Translations under genes and position numbers: made by a program
Notes under the pieces: model-generated
Told to the model about the DNA's origin: nothing
Databases searched by the model: none
Seen by the model: only the letters and a program-made list of their open reading frames with translations
Source of the DNA: Hyaloscypha bicolor E
Lineage: Eukaryota > Ascomycota > Leotiomycetes > Helotiales > Hyaloscyphaceae
Reading direction: 5' to 3'
DNA length: 64,000 bases
NCBI RefSeq assembly: GCF_002865645.1
Contig: NW_020194518.1
Span: 186,001-250,000 of the forward strand
Shown: positions 51,925 through 62,009 of the stretch, one piece after another
Layout: every line of letters starts with the position of its first letter
How positions within the stretch are numbered: position 1 is the stretch's first letter

Positions 51925-54900
51925 CTATTCCCACTCTCCTATTTCCACATCCCCTATTTCCACCCCTATTTCCACCCCTATTTCCTCCCCTATTTCCTCC
52001 CCTATTTCCACCCCTATTTCCTCCCCTATTTCCTCCCCTATTTCTACCCCTATTTCCACTTCTTCCACTTCCACGCTTCGGTCCATATGCCATTTTCTTA
52101 TACATATACTAGTCTCTTTTAAGAATACTAGTGTGTTTGGTATACCAATCTCCGTATGTAATAGAACTCGTAGGTTAAAAGCACTAGCCTCCAAGCTACC
52201 CTTGAATAGACTAAATAGTCTAATTCGTTCCTCCTTATATAGCTCGCAATATAAAAGGAGGTGCTTTGCATTCTCAGTCTTGCCACATTTGCATTTGTTA
52301 TTAGACGCTATTTTTAGCCTATGTAAATAGGATTTTATATATCCGTGGCCTAGCTTTAATTAGAAGAAGGCACTAGCTAGTAGCCTTAGAGTTCCTAAAG
52401 GTAGCTGTATTTTCTTGGATACTTTCCACGGATATATATTGCTATACGATTCTAGCTGGGTCTTTGGTTTAGTATAAGATTCTAAAAGTACTCTATACTC
52501 TTGTTTCTTAACTTTATTGATTTGGACCCCTAGGAAAGCAAAGGAGGTTTTTACTGATTCAGGTTCTAATATAGGAGAAGTAGTGCCTATTTTAGCTAGC
52601 ACGTCTGCTTCTTCGTTCCCAATTATATCTGTGTGGCCTGGGACCCAGATTAGTTCTATACTAGCTCCTTTAGCTATAAGGGCTTTAGTAGCTAGTATAG
52701 CTCTAATCTGTTGACTTTGTCCCGGCTTATCAGAAGGAGTCTTTAATCTTAGTAAACCAGCTTGGTTATCTGTATAGATATTATAGAGCTCCCCTCTCTT
52801 TGCTTTACTACTAGCGTATTCAATAGCTCTAGTGACGCCTTCTAGTTCTCTATTATAGACTATAGCACTAGCTCCTATATTCTGGCTTTCTCTATGTTTA
52901 GCTACGACCGGAATATAAGGAGTTTCGTGACTATAGACAACGAGTCCTAGGCCTATTCCAATTCCTTTCTGAGTTTGAGATCCATTTATATATATAGATA
53001 AAACGGAGCTATTATTATATAAAGTCTTTAAATAGAGGTTATGTAATATAGTAGTCTCTTCCTTAGACTGTCTTGATATAGTGATTTTATAAGGTACTTC
53101 TCTGTTCCAGGGAGCAAAGTAAAAGTGTCTTATAGTCTCTAAGTCCTTAGGGACTATAAGTTCCTTAATAGAATCGACTATAATTTCAATTTGGGACATT
53201 TTAGCCGTATGATCTCGAACTAGATCTATATTTAGACTATAAATAGAGTCTATATCAGAGTCTACTGATTCTAATTACTTAGATCTTTGGAAGGACTTCT
53301 CAAACTCTAGTCTAATAGGGTGATTTAGACTTAATTTAAGGATACGGAGGGCATATCGACGACGACTATGGTTTAGCCTTATAATAGGTGGAAGTAAAGC
53401 TAATTCGACCTCTATAGGAATAATAGGAGCTGATTTAAATACTCCTAAGGTTTTCCTTAGGGCTAGGTTCTGGATAGCTTGTAAAGGCCTAATTTGAGCT
53501 TTATTTTCAGTCTTTCACCATAGTAAGGAACCATAGTCTATTACACTAGTAATACAGGCTAAATATAGCTGTCTAATTACAAATGGAGATAAACCACGTG
53601 ATATGTTCGTAAGTCTCTGAACCCTATAAAAGGCTTGTTTTGCTTTAGAAGTCCTATAGGCTATATGTTCCTTAAAACTGAGCTTCTCGTTATAGTATAT
53701 TCCTAGCCATTTAACTACCTTACTAGGGAGAACTATAGCTCCGTTAGGTAGTTTTAAGCTAGGCTTATTTTTGGAATTATTAAAGTAAATAAGCTCAGTT
53801 TTATCTATATCAAAGCTAATAGCGTTCTTATTCCCTAGCTCAAATATATCCTTTGCTTCTCTTTCTAAAGTCTTTATATTTTGTTTAAGACTTTTAGAAG
53901 CAGTAGTAAGGGTTATATCGTCTAAATAGGACTTAAAACTGACATTTGCTAATCTAAATAGATCTCTGATATAGATTAGGAATAGTATAGGTGATATAGG
54001 ACTACCTTGTGGAATGCCAGTAAGTATAGACTTAAATGCTTCAATACTATTATCAAAGGCTAGTCTTAATACCCGGTCGTCTAGGAACGACGATACCCAG
54101 AGAATAAGGCTAGTAGGTAGTAATAAACTAATCATGATCTGTAATAGCCTATTCTTGGATACGTGATCGAAGGCACTTTTGACATCTAGGAAGAGAGTGC
54201 TAGTTTTCAGCTTATAGGACTTATTAGTCTCTACTTCATTCTGTAGTAATAAAGCAGTGTCAATAGCTGACTTATGTAGCCTACCTCCCATTTGGGAGGG
54301 GTATAATAGGTTACTAGTCTCGGCTAAATAACTAAGTCTCTTAGCTAATATTCTCTCAGAAACCTTCCCTAAGCAATTAAGTAAGGAAATAACTCGATAT
54401 GCTTTAGGTAGGGAATAGTTTGGTTTTCCTGATTTCTTTAGAATAAAGCCAGTAGCTTGTTTCCAGACTTTAGGGTAGTACCCCTTATTAATAAATAAGG
54501 AATATAGCCTATAAAAAATGTCTGGAGCAGCTCTATAGGCGTGAACTATAATCTCTTGAGTAACTAAGTCTGGTCCTGGGGTTTTCCCCTTTATCTTAGA
54601 AGTGCATGCTTGTTCTAGCTCTATTCTGGATAGAATAGGCCAGTTCTACTTTAAACTAGGCCTATAGTTTATTAGGCTAATAGGCTCAGTATTAGGGGGT
54701 AGTAGGAAAAGCTCGGCTCTAAAGATATCACACTTCTCTTAGAAAGTCGACTTTAAATTGCTATTACTACTATTACTACTATTACTGCTATTTCCACTAT
54801 TACCACTTAAGATACTAGGGATCGGTTCATATAAGGTATCTTTAGTGTACTTCATAGCTTTAAAGATCGACTGGGAGTCTTCATTCTCTAAGAACTTATT

Positions 54901-55947
54901 CCAATGCGCTAGCTTAGCGCCTTTAATAGCAATAAAGTAGGTATTCTTTGCATTTTAGAGTTCTTGTTTATAGAGAGTATACCCTGAGGCTTTAGACTTA
55001 CGGCTATAGTATAGCATTGATTTACGTAAAGTCTTTAAGTCCTCATTCCACCAGGGTTTAGAATATGGACTAATAGTAGATTTTGGAATACTATTACTAG
55101 CCGCATCCACTATTCTATTAGTAAAGTCTTTAGCTAATAGATCTAGTTCATGGTTTCCAGGTATACTAGTAAGTGGAAAGGGCATATTATTAAGGCTACT
55201 AATAAGGTAGCTTGTAAATTTAGCCCAGTCCGCTTTCCTAGTATTAAATCTGACTGGATTAGAACTAGAGCTATAAGTCGACTTACTAATAGTAAATAGT
55301 ACCCCAAAGTGATCAGAACCTAAGTCTGGTAGCACTTGCCAGTCTTTGATCTTAGTTACTATTCCACTAGTAGCAAAACTTAAGTCTAATACAGAAGGAG
55401 TGGACATATTAGGCCTATAGAAGGTACCTTCCCCTATTTTATTTAATAGCCTTAGAGAATGGCTCTCTATATAGCTAATTAAATAAATTACATGACTGCT
55501 TTGAGGCCTTAGGGGATCCCACCAAGGATAATATGTATTAAAATCGCCTAGTAATAAAGAGCTATCAAAGAGAGTAGTAGGTAAAATGTCCTCTCTTAAT
55601 ATAGTCAATATACTATTAGAGTCTTCTGGGTGAATTGCATTATAGAAATTAATTAGCTGCATTTTTAGTGCACCTAGACTTAAGTCTATAATTAGGCAAT
55701 CTGGATCACTTGGTGAGTTTTGAGCTAGGCTAGCCTGTAATTCACGGGCTACGTAAATTAAGGTTCTAGGTCTCAAGGTACCGTAATTCGGGAGTATTTA
55801 ATAATAGCTCGAGTATATAATAGAACGATATTTCCGATTATTACTATCCCTTGCTATTACCCATGGTTCCTGGATTACTAGGACTTTAATATCCAATTCT
55901 ATAGCTATTTGCAAGACGTTTTCAGTAGTAGTTCTATTACGATTCAT
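51925..55947 (-). pseudogene. LINE A ORF2: APE endonuclease, reverse transcriptase, RNase H
   Basis: It starts at MNRNRTTTENVLQIAIELDI, 25 bases after the ORF1 stop, and continues in one frame through VLVIQEPWV, LLGDFNTYYPWWDP and LPDLGSDHFGVLF (endonuclease), KTPGPDLVTQEI, LFLDVKSAFDHVSKNRL, GIPQGSPISPILFLIYI and SYLDDITLTT (reverse transcriptase, Asp pair intact), then RNase H with NRELEGVTRAIEYA, NIYTDNQAGL and HTDIIGNEEAD. The first RNase H Asp is Asn (YINGSQ). Open blocks are 54,955-55,776, 53,515-54,291, 52,360-53,199 and 51,925-52,194. Stops between them replace Gln or Trp. The C-terminus has a CKCGKTENAKH...C knuckle and repeated EEIG/VEIG units. A Ser/Asn repeat insertion lies at 54,755-54,806. 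Confidence 0.92.
51930..52065. repeat. 12-bp minisatellite in LINE A ORF2 tail
   Basis: About ten units of CTATTTCCTCCC/CTATTTCCACCC. On the element strand they encode alternating EEIG and VEIG. The Gly-rich (GNRGGNRGG) frame and the frame on the opposite strand over the same bases are by-products. Confidence 0.9.
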
Positions 55948-55972
55948 ATTAAATTATAGTACTTTAATGTAG

Positions 55973-57586
55973 TTACTCATTAATAGTAATAGTAGGAATC
56001 ATAGTAGCTTTAATAGCTAAGTACACTTCACATAGCTTGGAATTAGCTAAATATGTAGTACTTAAGTAATTAGAGCATTTGGTGATCACGTGGGGGCACT
56101 TTTTACCCTTCTTTTTACAGATAGAGCAAAAATGGTTCTCAGTCACATGACTTTCCCCACATAGTAAACACTTAGGTTCTCTTTTGCAAATAGAATCTAA
56201 GTGCCCGTACCCTGCGCACCTAGTGCACTGTGCAGTGCTAGAGATAGTATGATATTTTACTACCTTAGCAGAGATTCCGGCTATAAGGAGTCTATTTTTA
56301 ATAGCTCTATTAGCTTGGATCTCGGTAGGGAATGCCACTACTACTGAACCGGCTCGCTGGAGGCCTGAGTCTCTCTTTTCCTTAGAAGTGGCCCAATAAG
56401 GCTGGCCAATAGGCTCTAGTCCTTTATTAAAGGTCTTGATTTCTTCTAGGACTAAGTCCATTCCTTCGGGTGTATCGAACTCACGAATAGGTATACCGTG
56501 GATAATAACTTTATACCATGGTTCCCCTTTTTGTATGCTTTTAACTAAGGGAAGCACCCCCTTTATAATCTCAATATTTTGAACCAGAAAGTCAGAGTTG
56601 AACTCAGGGGTAGTATTTACTATAATATTACCCTTTGAGGAAAGAGAGACTATAGAGATTACTAGTCCCTTGATTCCCTTAGAGCGGAAAGCAGTATTGA
56701 GCGAATTGCGGGTAGAAATAGCTGAAAAGGAAGTAGCCTGCTCTATATGAGCTAGTAGGAAGGTGCATTTCCTAGAGAGGGCTGTGTTTTTAGCATCACG
56801 TGTGCTATATAAGCTAGTGTCACGAGCACTAGTCGTATTAGTGCCACGAGTACTACCGCTACTAGTAAGTGTACTAGTGCCATTTCCTCCCTGATTTTTG
56901 GACTTAGTATGTGATACTAAAGTCCAGTTCTTTGCTGAGTTTGTAGGTTCTTGACTAGCCACACTAGCCCAAGTAGGCTTAGCTTGTGTAGCTTGTGTAG
57001 GCTTCGTGGGGGTAGTTTTTGCTTGTGTTCTTGCTTGAATTTCGATCCGTTTAGTGGCATTTTCGAGGTTCGCTACTTGAGAGGCTAGTAAAGTACTAGT
57101 ATGGCGGATACGGCCGAATTCTGTGTATTCCCTGAAGATTTCTACTAGATCTAGTAGTCGAGATTGCTGGTCATGTGACGTAGTGATACTAATAGCTTTG
57201 ACTATTAAGCTTCGGGCTTCGCGGATCAGTAGTTTAGCTTCGTTCGAAGCTTGGTTCTGATATTGGTAGTAGTTTCCGTGGTTTTGGTATTCCTTATCAA
57301 TATCGCTATCAATATCGCTCGAGCTAGGGCCACGCTTTAGCCCGTTTAGTGTGCGGCTCTGGCGATTCGCACTAGCCTGATTAAGCTGAGAAAAAGGGGC
57401 TGCGAGTTCGTCTGAGGATATGGGGTTCGTAGTTAAATCGAAGGCGAACTGGGAACCCGGGGGGAATCGAGGTAATGGGGGGCTAGTGGGTAGCTCTAGC
57501 TCCGAGCTAGGGCTCTCAGGGAGTTCTCCGAGGTCCTGGGGGTCGATATTAGGGGGGCTGGAGCCCGGGGGATCCGGGGGGGCCAT
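55973..57586 (-). CDS. LINE A ORF1 (gag-like nucleic-acid-binding protein), intact
   Basis: 537 codons without a stop. The N-terminus is Pro/Ser-rich (MAPPDPPGSSPP, then about 60 residues of low complexity), followed by a possible coiled coil (SQVANLENATKRIEIQAR) and Ser/Thr/Gln-rich linkers. Near residues 450-500 come zinc knuckles: CTRCAGYGHLDSIC (C-X2-C-X4-H-X4-C), CLLCGESHVTENHFC and CSICKKKGKKCPH. ORF1 proteins of Tad/Jockey-type LINEs coat the RNA and carry it back to DNA (family knowledge). An intact frame beside a broken ORF2 shows light mutation; the copy could still supply this protein if transcribed. Confidence 0.88.
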   Translation of the reverse strand: MAPPDPPGSSPPNIDPQDLGELPESPSSELELPTSPPLPRFPPGSQFAFDLTTNPISSDELAAPFSQLNQASANRQSRTLNGLKRGPSSSDIDSDIDKEYQNHGNYYQYQNQASNEAKLLIREARSLIVKAISITTSHDQQSRLLDLVEIFREYTEFGRIRHTSTLLASQVANLENATKRIEIQARTQAKTTPTKPTQATQAKPTWASVASQEPTNSAKNWTLVSHTKSKNQGGNGTSTLTSSGSTRGTNTTSARDTSLYSTRDAKNTALSRKCTFLLAHIEQATSFSAISTRNSLNTAFRSKGIKGLVISIVSLSSKGNIIVNTTPEFNSDFLVQNIEIIKGVLPLVKSIQKGEPWYKVIIHGIPIREFDTPEGMDLVLEEIKTFNKGLEPIGQPYWATSKEKRDSGLQRAGSVVVAFPTEIQANRAIKNRLLIAGISAKVVKYHTISSTAQCTRCAGYGHLDSICKREPKCLLCGESHVTENHFCSICKKKGKKCPHVITKCSNYLSTTYLANSKLCEVYLAIKATMIPTITINE

Positions 57587-57725
57587 TTAGCCGGCTCTAG
57601 TTCTACTTATAGTAGGTTCTAGAGCTTGGGGCTAAGTGGATTAGGTATACTGAGTGAGTTCTATAGGTAGGTGAAGTGTGTATCTGAAAGTAAGGGGGGT
57701 AAAAAAACCGAAAATAAATTGTATG

Positions 57726-57740
57726 TGATCTAATCCCTTA
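57726..57740. repeat. Target-site duplication of LINE A (right copy)
   Basis: Identical to 51,705-51,719; it marks the 5' end of the retroposed copy. Confidence 0.95.
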
Positions 57741-59980
57741 GATTCCTCTAATATTGCCTGTATATATAATTAGCTAAGAGAGTTCTTCTTTATCCGGTAA
57801 GCTTATTTAGATACGAGTATTATAGGATTAATAGGAATATTAGTAAAGATTATAGGATCTTTAGCCTATATATAATTGAATTCAGCTTGCTTCTTAGCTA
57901 CTTTATTATAAAGTAATTGGTATTTAATTCGAATGGCTTTAAGCTCGCTTTCTATAGGTTTATTTTAGAGATTACGAATTAGTATTAGGAGCTCGGAAGG
58001 AATAATTATATTAGTTCCAAGAACTTGCTTCTTTACTTATACCTCCAGATTTTTTATTCTCTTCTTCCTCTCTCTCTTTGCCGCTCGTATAATAATTCCT
58101 ATTCTTTTAAGAGCTTCCTTTTTAGCTAATTTAGCCTTTATAAGCTGTCTTTTGGCCTTCTTTAGCTCTTCCTCTACTATATTCCTTATTTTAATCTTCT
58201 TCTTTTCTAGAGTATTAGATATATTTAACTACCTCCCTCTTTAGAAACTAAGCCATATATTTAGCTTAGTCTTATAATATTTAACCTATACCTTGCAAGT
58301 ATTCTGGGCATCTAGCTCTTATAAACTTCCAAGCATTAGGTGGTTCTTGGTAGCCTTAATTATAACTAAATACTCTTTATAAGAGAAGAAGCTTAAAATA
58401 TCCAAAATCTTATTATTGAGATTATCGAGCTATAGAACATATTCGTTATATAAAGAAGGAGGTTTTAGAAGAGTAGGTAATTAGTATTTATAAACAGGAG
58501 CAGGAGCAGAAGCAGGTATAATAAATTATATATTTTCTATATCTAATTTAGTTTCTAATTTAGATCCAAACTCCAGAAATTAAAAACTAGTATCTTTCTT
58601 TTTCTTTTTACTATACTTCTTAAGCTTTCTCTATACTACTTTGAAACTAATAGGCCAAATTCCAGTATTCTAAAAGGTATATTTAATTATATAAATAGTA
58701 AATATCTTCTTTCTTATTTTAGGAAAATTACGAAAAAAGTACTAGATATTATATTCCGGCTTATATAAGCGAATCGCATTTATAATATTAACCTATTAGT
58801 AGTATTTCTATTTCCTAAAAATACTAATATTATATAGTTAAAGTAAGTAGATTTAGTAAGAGAGGAATTAGATAATTTGTATTTTATTAAATATAGCTTT
58901 TAAGATAAAATTATTTGCTTAGTAGCAAATTACTTTATTAATTAAGAGAATATACTATTCCTTATTAGGACTGCAATTATTATACTTAATAAAATAATCT
59001 AACCAAACCATATAGATACCCTTGTTTATATATCTTATAGGAGAGACTATAATAATCTTATAGCCGGTTATATTTTTATAGAACCAAGAAACTATAATTA
59101 TAACTTTAGGAATAATTATTACTAGAGGAATTACTTTACTATCTATAAATATATACTTAATTATTATAAGAGACATGCGATTTTCTGGTATTCCTATATA
59201 TATCTCCTTAATTCTAATTAGAATAACTACTTCCTCTCCTATAAATATACAAATTCGTATTTCTTTCTTATCTATATTATATATCCGATCCCTATAGCAT
59301 ATTCTAGTTTCCTTTAATACCGGATAATATTTAGTTTCAAACTAGTCGCATAGGCTCTATTTAGTATAGAGATTAATATAGTGGCTCGTAATAGGCTTTA
59401 TCTTAATTATATAGAGTTCTGAAGTATTCTTTAGCTATTAAGAGAACTACTTCCAAGATAGAGCCATTTTATTATCCTCCGTTTATATCCATATTATATA
59501 GTTATATATTATTTGCTTTATAGCTCCCTTCCCTTTATTAATCGCATGTAATACCGTATACTGAATTAATGCCTTGTATTAATTAGGATAGAGGATCTTA
59601 TTTTATTTCCCCTTTTATATTCTTACTATCCCTATCTTTTTCCTCTCTCTCTACTATGCTTTCCTTACTATATCTTCATTTCATATATAATACACACGTA
59701 CTATAGTTACAGGAGTCTCTTCTGGATTAGCCTTAAGGAACTAAATAGCCTTATAGAGCTTATTCTTCTCTGGTATATTACAGAGAAGTATATTCTTGGG
59801 GAGGTTACTTAGGCGAGCCATTACTATCGAATTTAATAGATTTTCAGGGTAATTTGGGCTGGTAGTAATTAAATTAATTGATTTTTACTATAGGTATTCT
59901 ATATAAATTAGAAATTTTTGCGATTAGTACGGGATACTTCGCTTTCCCGGGACACATTGCTTTCCCCGACTAAAGGGTAG
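57741..59980 (-). mobile_element. Fot1/pogo-type DNA transposon, RIP-mutated
   Basis: About 2.2 kb containing a decayed transposase on the minus strand. Terminal inverted repeats could not be fixed; the left end may continue as 51,608-51,704, because LINE A inserted here. TACTAATC appears at 51,630 on the plus strand and on the minus strand near 59,930, a weak candidate for an inverted terminus. Boundaries are therefore approximate. Confidence 0.7.
57990..59821 (-). pseudogene. Fot1/pogo-like DDE transposase pseudogene
   Basis: The start codon at 59,821 opens MARLSNLPKNILLCNIPEKN, followed by a stop where Gln is expected. Decayed but recognisable blocks of the Fot1/pogo family follow: RIYNIDKKEIRI (NxDExG region, Glu to Lys), GIPENRMS, SKVIPLVIII, SPIRYINKGIYMVWLDYFIK (typical S-x-x-G-[YW]-[TI]-N-x-G...WLxHF pattern), ILLIN (the DDE Asp changed to Asn), and at the end a Lys/Arg/Glu-rich tail (KAKRQLIKAKLAKKEALKRI). 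Such enzymes cut and paste the element at TA sites (family knowledge). Mutations are mostly G-to-A/C-to-T. Inactive. Confidence 0.8.
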
Positions 59981-60064
59981 GGCCCCTTTAGCGCGACGTT
60001 AAGTCCGACTATTAACGGCTTTTATAAAGCTCGGAGACGAGCTTATTCCGAAGGGAGGGGGTAA
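59981..60064 (+). mobile_element. Gypsy 3' internal remnant with polypurine tract
   Basis: Relatively GC-rich sequence ends in GAAGGGAGGGGGTAA directly before an LTR start (TGTTACG). A polypurine tract in this position primes plus-strand synthesis in LTR retrotransposons, so this is the last internal stretch of an element whose remaining interior is missing to the left. Confidence 0.65.
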
Positions 60065-60353
60065 TGTTACGATTTAGCTTTTGATCTTGTTAGCTAATAT
60101 GGTTAGCTAATATGATTGCCCATATCCCGTTGCCTCCTAGACGCACGTGACGCGGCCGCCTCGCTAGGGAAGTAGGCTTGGAATGCACTGGAGATATTTA
60201 GAAGGCTAAGCCCCTTCGGGACTAGCGTACTGTGGGGTATATATACTTTCTTGCAGCCTCCTGTATTCTAGTTTTCTCTTCCTTAGCTTTGAATCGTCTT
60301 TATAAGAGACCTTCTACCTTACTTTCCAAGCCCTGAATACCATACCCGTAATA
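60065..60353 (+). mobile_element. LTR 1 (289 bp), Gypsy-like, probable 3' LTR
   Basis: It begins TGTTACG and ends CGTAATA; the reverse complement of the start is CGTAACA, so the end differs by one C-to-T change. It is the least AT-rich piece of the repeat region (GACGCACGTGACGCGGCCGCC near 60,139, quoted in part). The polypurine tract on its left marks it as a 3' LTR. A perfect AT palindrome with 15-base arms follows at 60,375-60,405. Confidence 0.75.
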
Positions 60354-60374
60354 CTTATAATATTATTATAATAA

Positions 60375-60405
60375 AATATTATTATTATATTATAATAATA
60401 ATATT
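60375..60405. repeat. Perfect AT palindrome, 15-base arms
   Basis: AATATTATTATTATA and its exact complement flank a single central base. It lies between the two LTRs and could form a hairpin or cruciform. Confidence 0.85.
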
Positions 60406-60417
60406 ATAATAGGTATA

Positions 60418-60698
60418 TGTAATGGCGTATGGACAGGTATTAGATGTCGTGGATCTAGTTTCCTATTTTGGGTATAGCTTGCGATCGGAATTATATAGAT
60501 CGCATAGGATTTCCTAATTAAGTAAAGGGCTTTATATGCCTGGCTAAGTACTAGGGAATATATAGGGAGATGCTCCTAGCTTTGGAAAGGGCATTAATTA
60601 GTCTCTTATTAGAATTAATTCTTGGAATTAGTTATACTTACAAGCGTTATTTCGTAGCTTACTTACCTTAACTACTTATATATTACCCTGCTATTACA
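60418..60698 (+). mobile_element. LTR 2 (281 bp), probable 5' LTR of the downstream Gypsy element
   Basis: It starts TGTAAT and ends ATTACA (perfect 6-base inverted termini) and lies directly upstream of gag-pol-like sequence. The partner LTR is beyond the window, so the length and role are inferred from termini and position. Confidence 0.65.
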
Positions 60699-60759
60699 TA
60701 CCTTATATTCTAATTAATCTAACCTTTAGGGAGTAGTTTATTATGAGGTAATCAAGCCA

Positions 60760-61990
60760 TTAATAAACAAAACCACTAATAGCTAGAATATTAACTAGAA
60801 GAAGTACCTCTATTATTACTAGAGTAATCTAGTCGAATATCCAGGGGAGCGCCTAGTCAGCTACTCTAGCTACTGCCTAATCAGGAAAAGGGAGTAGAAC
60901 TTAGATATCCCTAGAACTAGCTAGTAGGATAATAATAATAGAGAAGCTGGCGGCGGCTCGTTATTATATTACTAAGTTAGAAGTAGAGATATAATAGAGG
61001 GAGGATCTAGAGAATTTAGAAGCTTAGATTTATTATCTTAAGAATATTTAGATATCTATTATAGAACCTATTATATTACTAGTAGTATATTTAGTTTATA
61101 GGGCTTTAAAAACCCGAGAATTACTAACTTATAAGGGGAAAAGTATTAAGGAAGCCTAGAACTTCTTTTACTAGGCAAAGCTAAAATAGTATAAAGATAG
61201 CGGGATTACTTAGGCTATAGATATAGTAAAGATTATATATTATACTTCTTGCTTTAAGGATATAGCCAGGAATATCTGGAAGTATAGGAAATAATTAGTA
61301 GGTATTAATACTATAGATTAGGAAATCTTTATTAAGTTTATAAAGAATTCTATCTTGGATCCGGAGAATTATAGTAATAATACCCTTACTAAGTTTAAGA
61401 ATATAAAATAGTAGCCAGGTTAGAGTATTTAAAGCTTTATATCTTACTTAAATAGCCTATTAGATAACTTGGGATATACGGATTTACTATAAGAGCAGAA
61501 TAACTTATTTAGTAGCTTAAGGCAAGAGATTCGGGACAAGATTAATTACTAAGGAAATACTTTATAAGAAAGAAAGAAGCTTATTTCTATAGTTATAAGG
61601 ATTAAGAATAACTTAAACTAGTCTACTTAACGGGAATATAATAATAAGCTAATAAGTTAATAAAAGAAAGGAAATTAGAGAAAAAAGAAAAAAGATAATA
61701 AAGAGAAATAAAAAAGAAGTATATTCCTATTATAAGGTTTATATAACCAGGGTAGCAAAAGTATAGTAATGGAATCTAATATAGTATTTGTATTAGAATC
61801 TATAAAACTAGATATAACTTGCTTTACTTACTAGAAGAAGAATTACTATATTACTACTTGCCTAAATTAGAGAAAACTAACTTACTATAACTATAATAAG
61901 TCTAGCTATAAGGCATATAAGTACCTAGAACTAAAGAAGCCGGGAAACGGGTATATCCTATAATAGTTATACTTATTTATATTATAGAAA
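60760..61990 (+). pseudogene. Gypsy gag remnant
   Basis: The plus-strand frame contains LVEYPGERLVSYSSYCLIRK, EKLAAARYYITKLEVEI, SCFKDIARNIWKYRK, FIKFIKNSILDPENYSNN and SSLRQEIRDKINY, broken by many TAG/TAA where Gln or Trp would be expected. A zinc-knuckle-like Cys region (CFTY...YYITTC) follows near 61,830. The layout matches a Ty3/Gypsy gag. Not translatable. Confidence 0.7.
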
Positions 61991-62009
61991 GTAAGGCCCC
62001 TAAAACGAG

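Larger units (their letters stand above)
51720..57725 (-). mobile_element. LINE copy A (Tad1-like non-LTR retrotransposon), full length, mildly RIP-mutated
   Basis: About 6.0 kb from its 5' end (57,725; TACAATTTATTTTCGG on the element strand) to a poly(A) tail (T run 51,720-51,737 on the plus strand), preceded on the element strand by the polyadenylation-like ACTAATAAAGCACG. A perfect 15-base target duplication flanks it. It carries ORF1 (gag-like, intact) and ORF2 (endonuclease, reverse transcriptase, RNase H, Cys/His tail) broken by about seven stop codons, all explicable by C-to-T/G-to-A change. This is the youngest LINE copy in the window. Confidence 0.95.

Noticed and set aside
51779..52105. 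Gly/Arg/Asn-rich protein (GNRGG repeats), RNA-binding-like
   Set aside because: It is a shifted frame of the 12-bp minisatellite in LINE A, not a gene.
51893..52330. Ser/Pro/Ile repeat protein on the plus strand (also 41,876-42,271)
   Set aside because: Antisense reading of the LINE ORF2 tail minisatellite.
54758..54940. Poly-Leu signal-peptide-like small protein
   Set aside because: Antisense reading of the trinucleotide repeat in LINE A ORF2.
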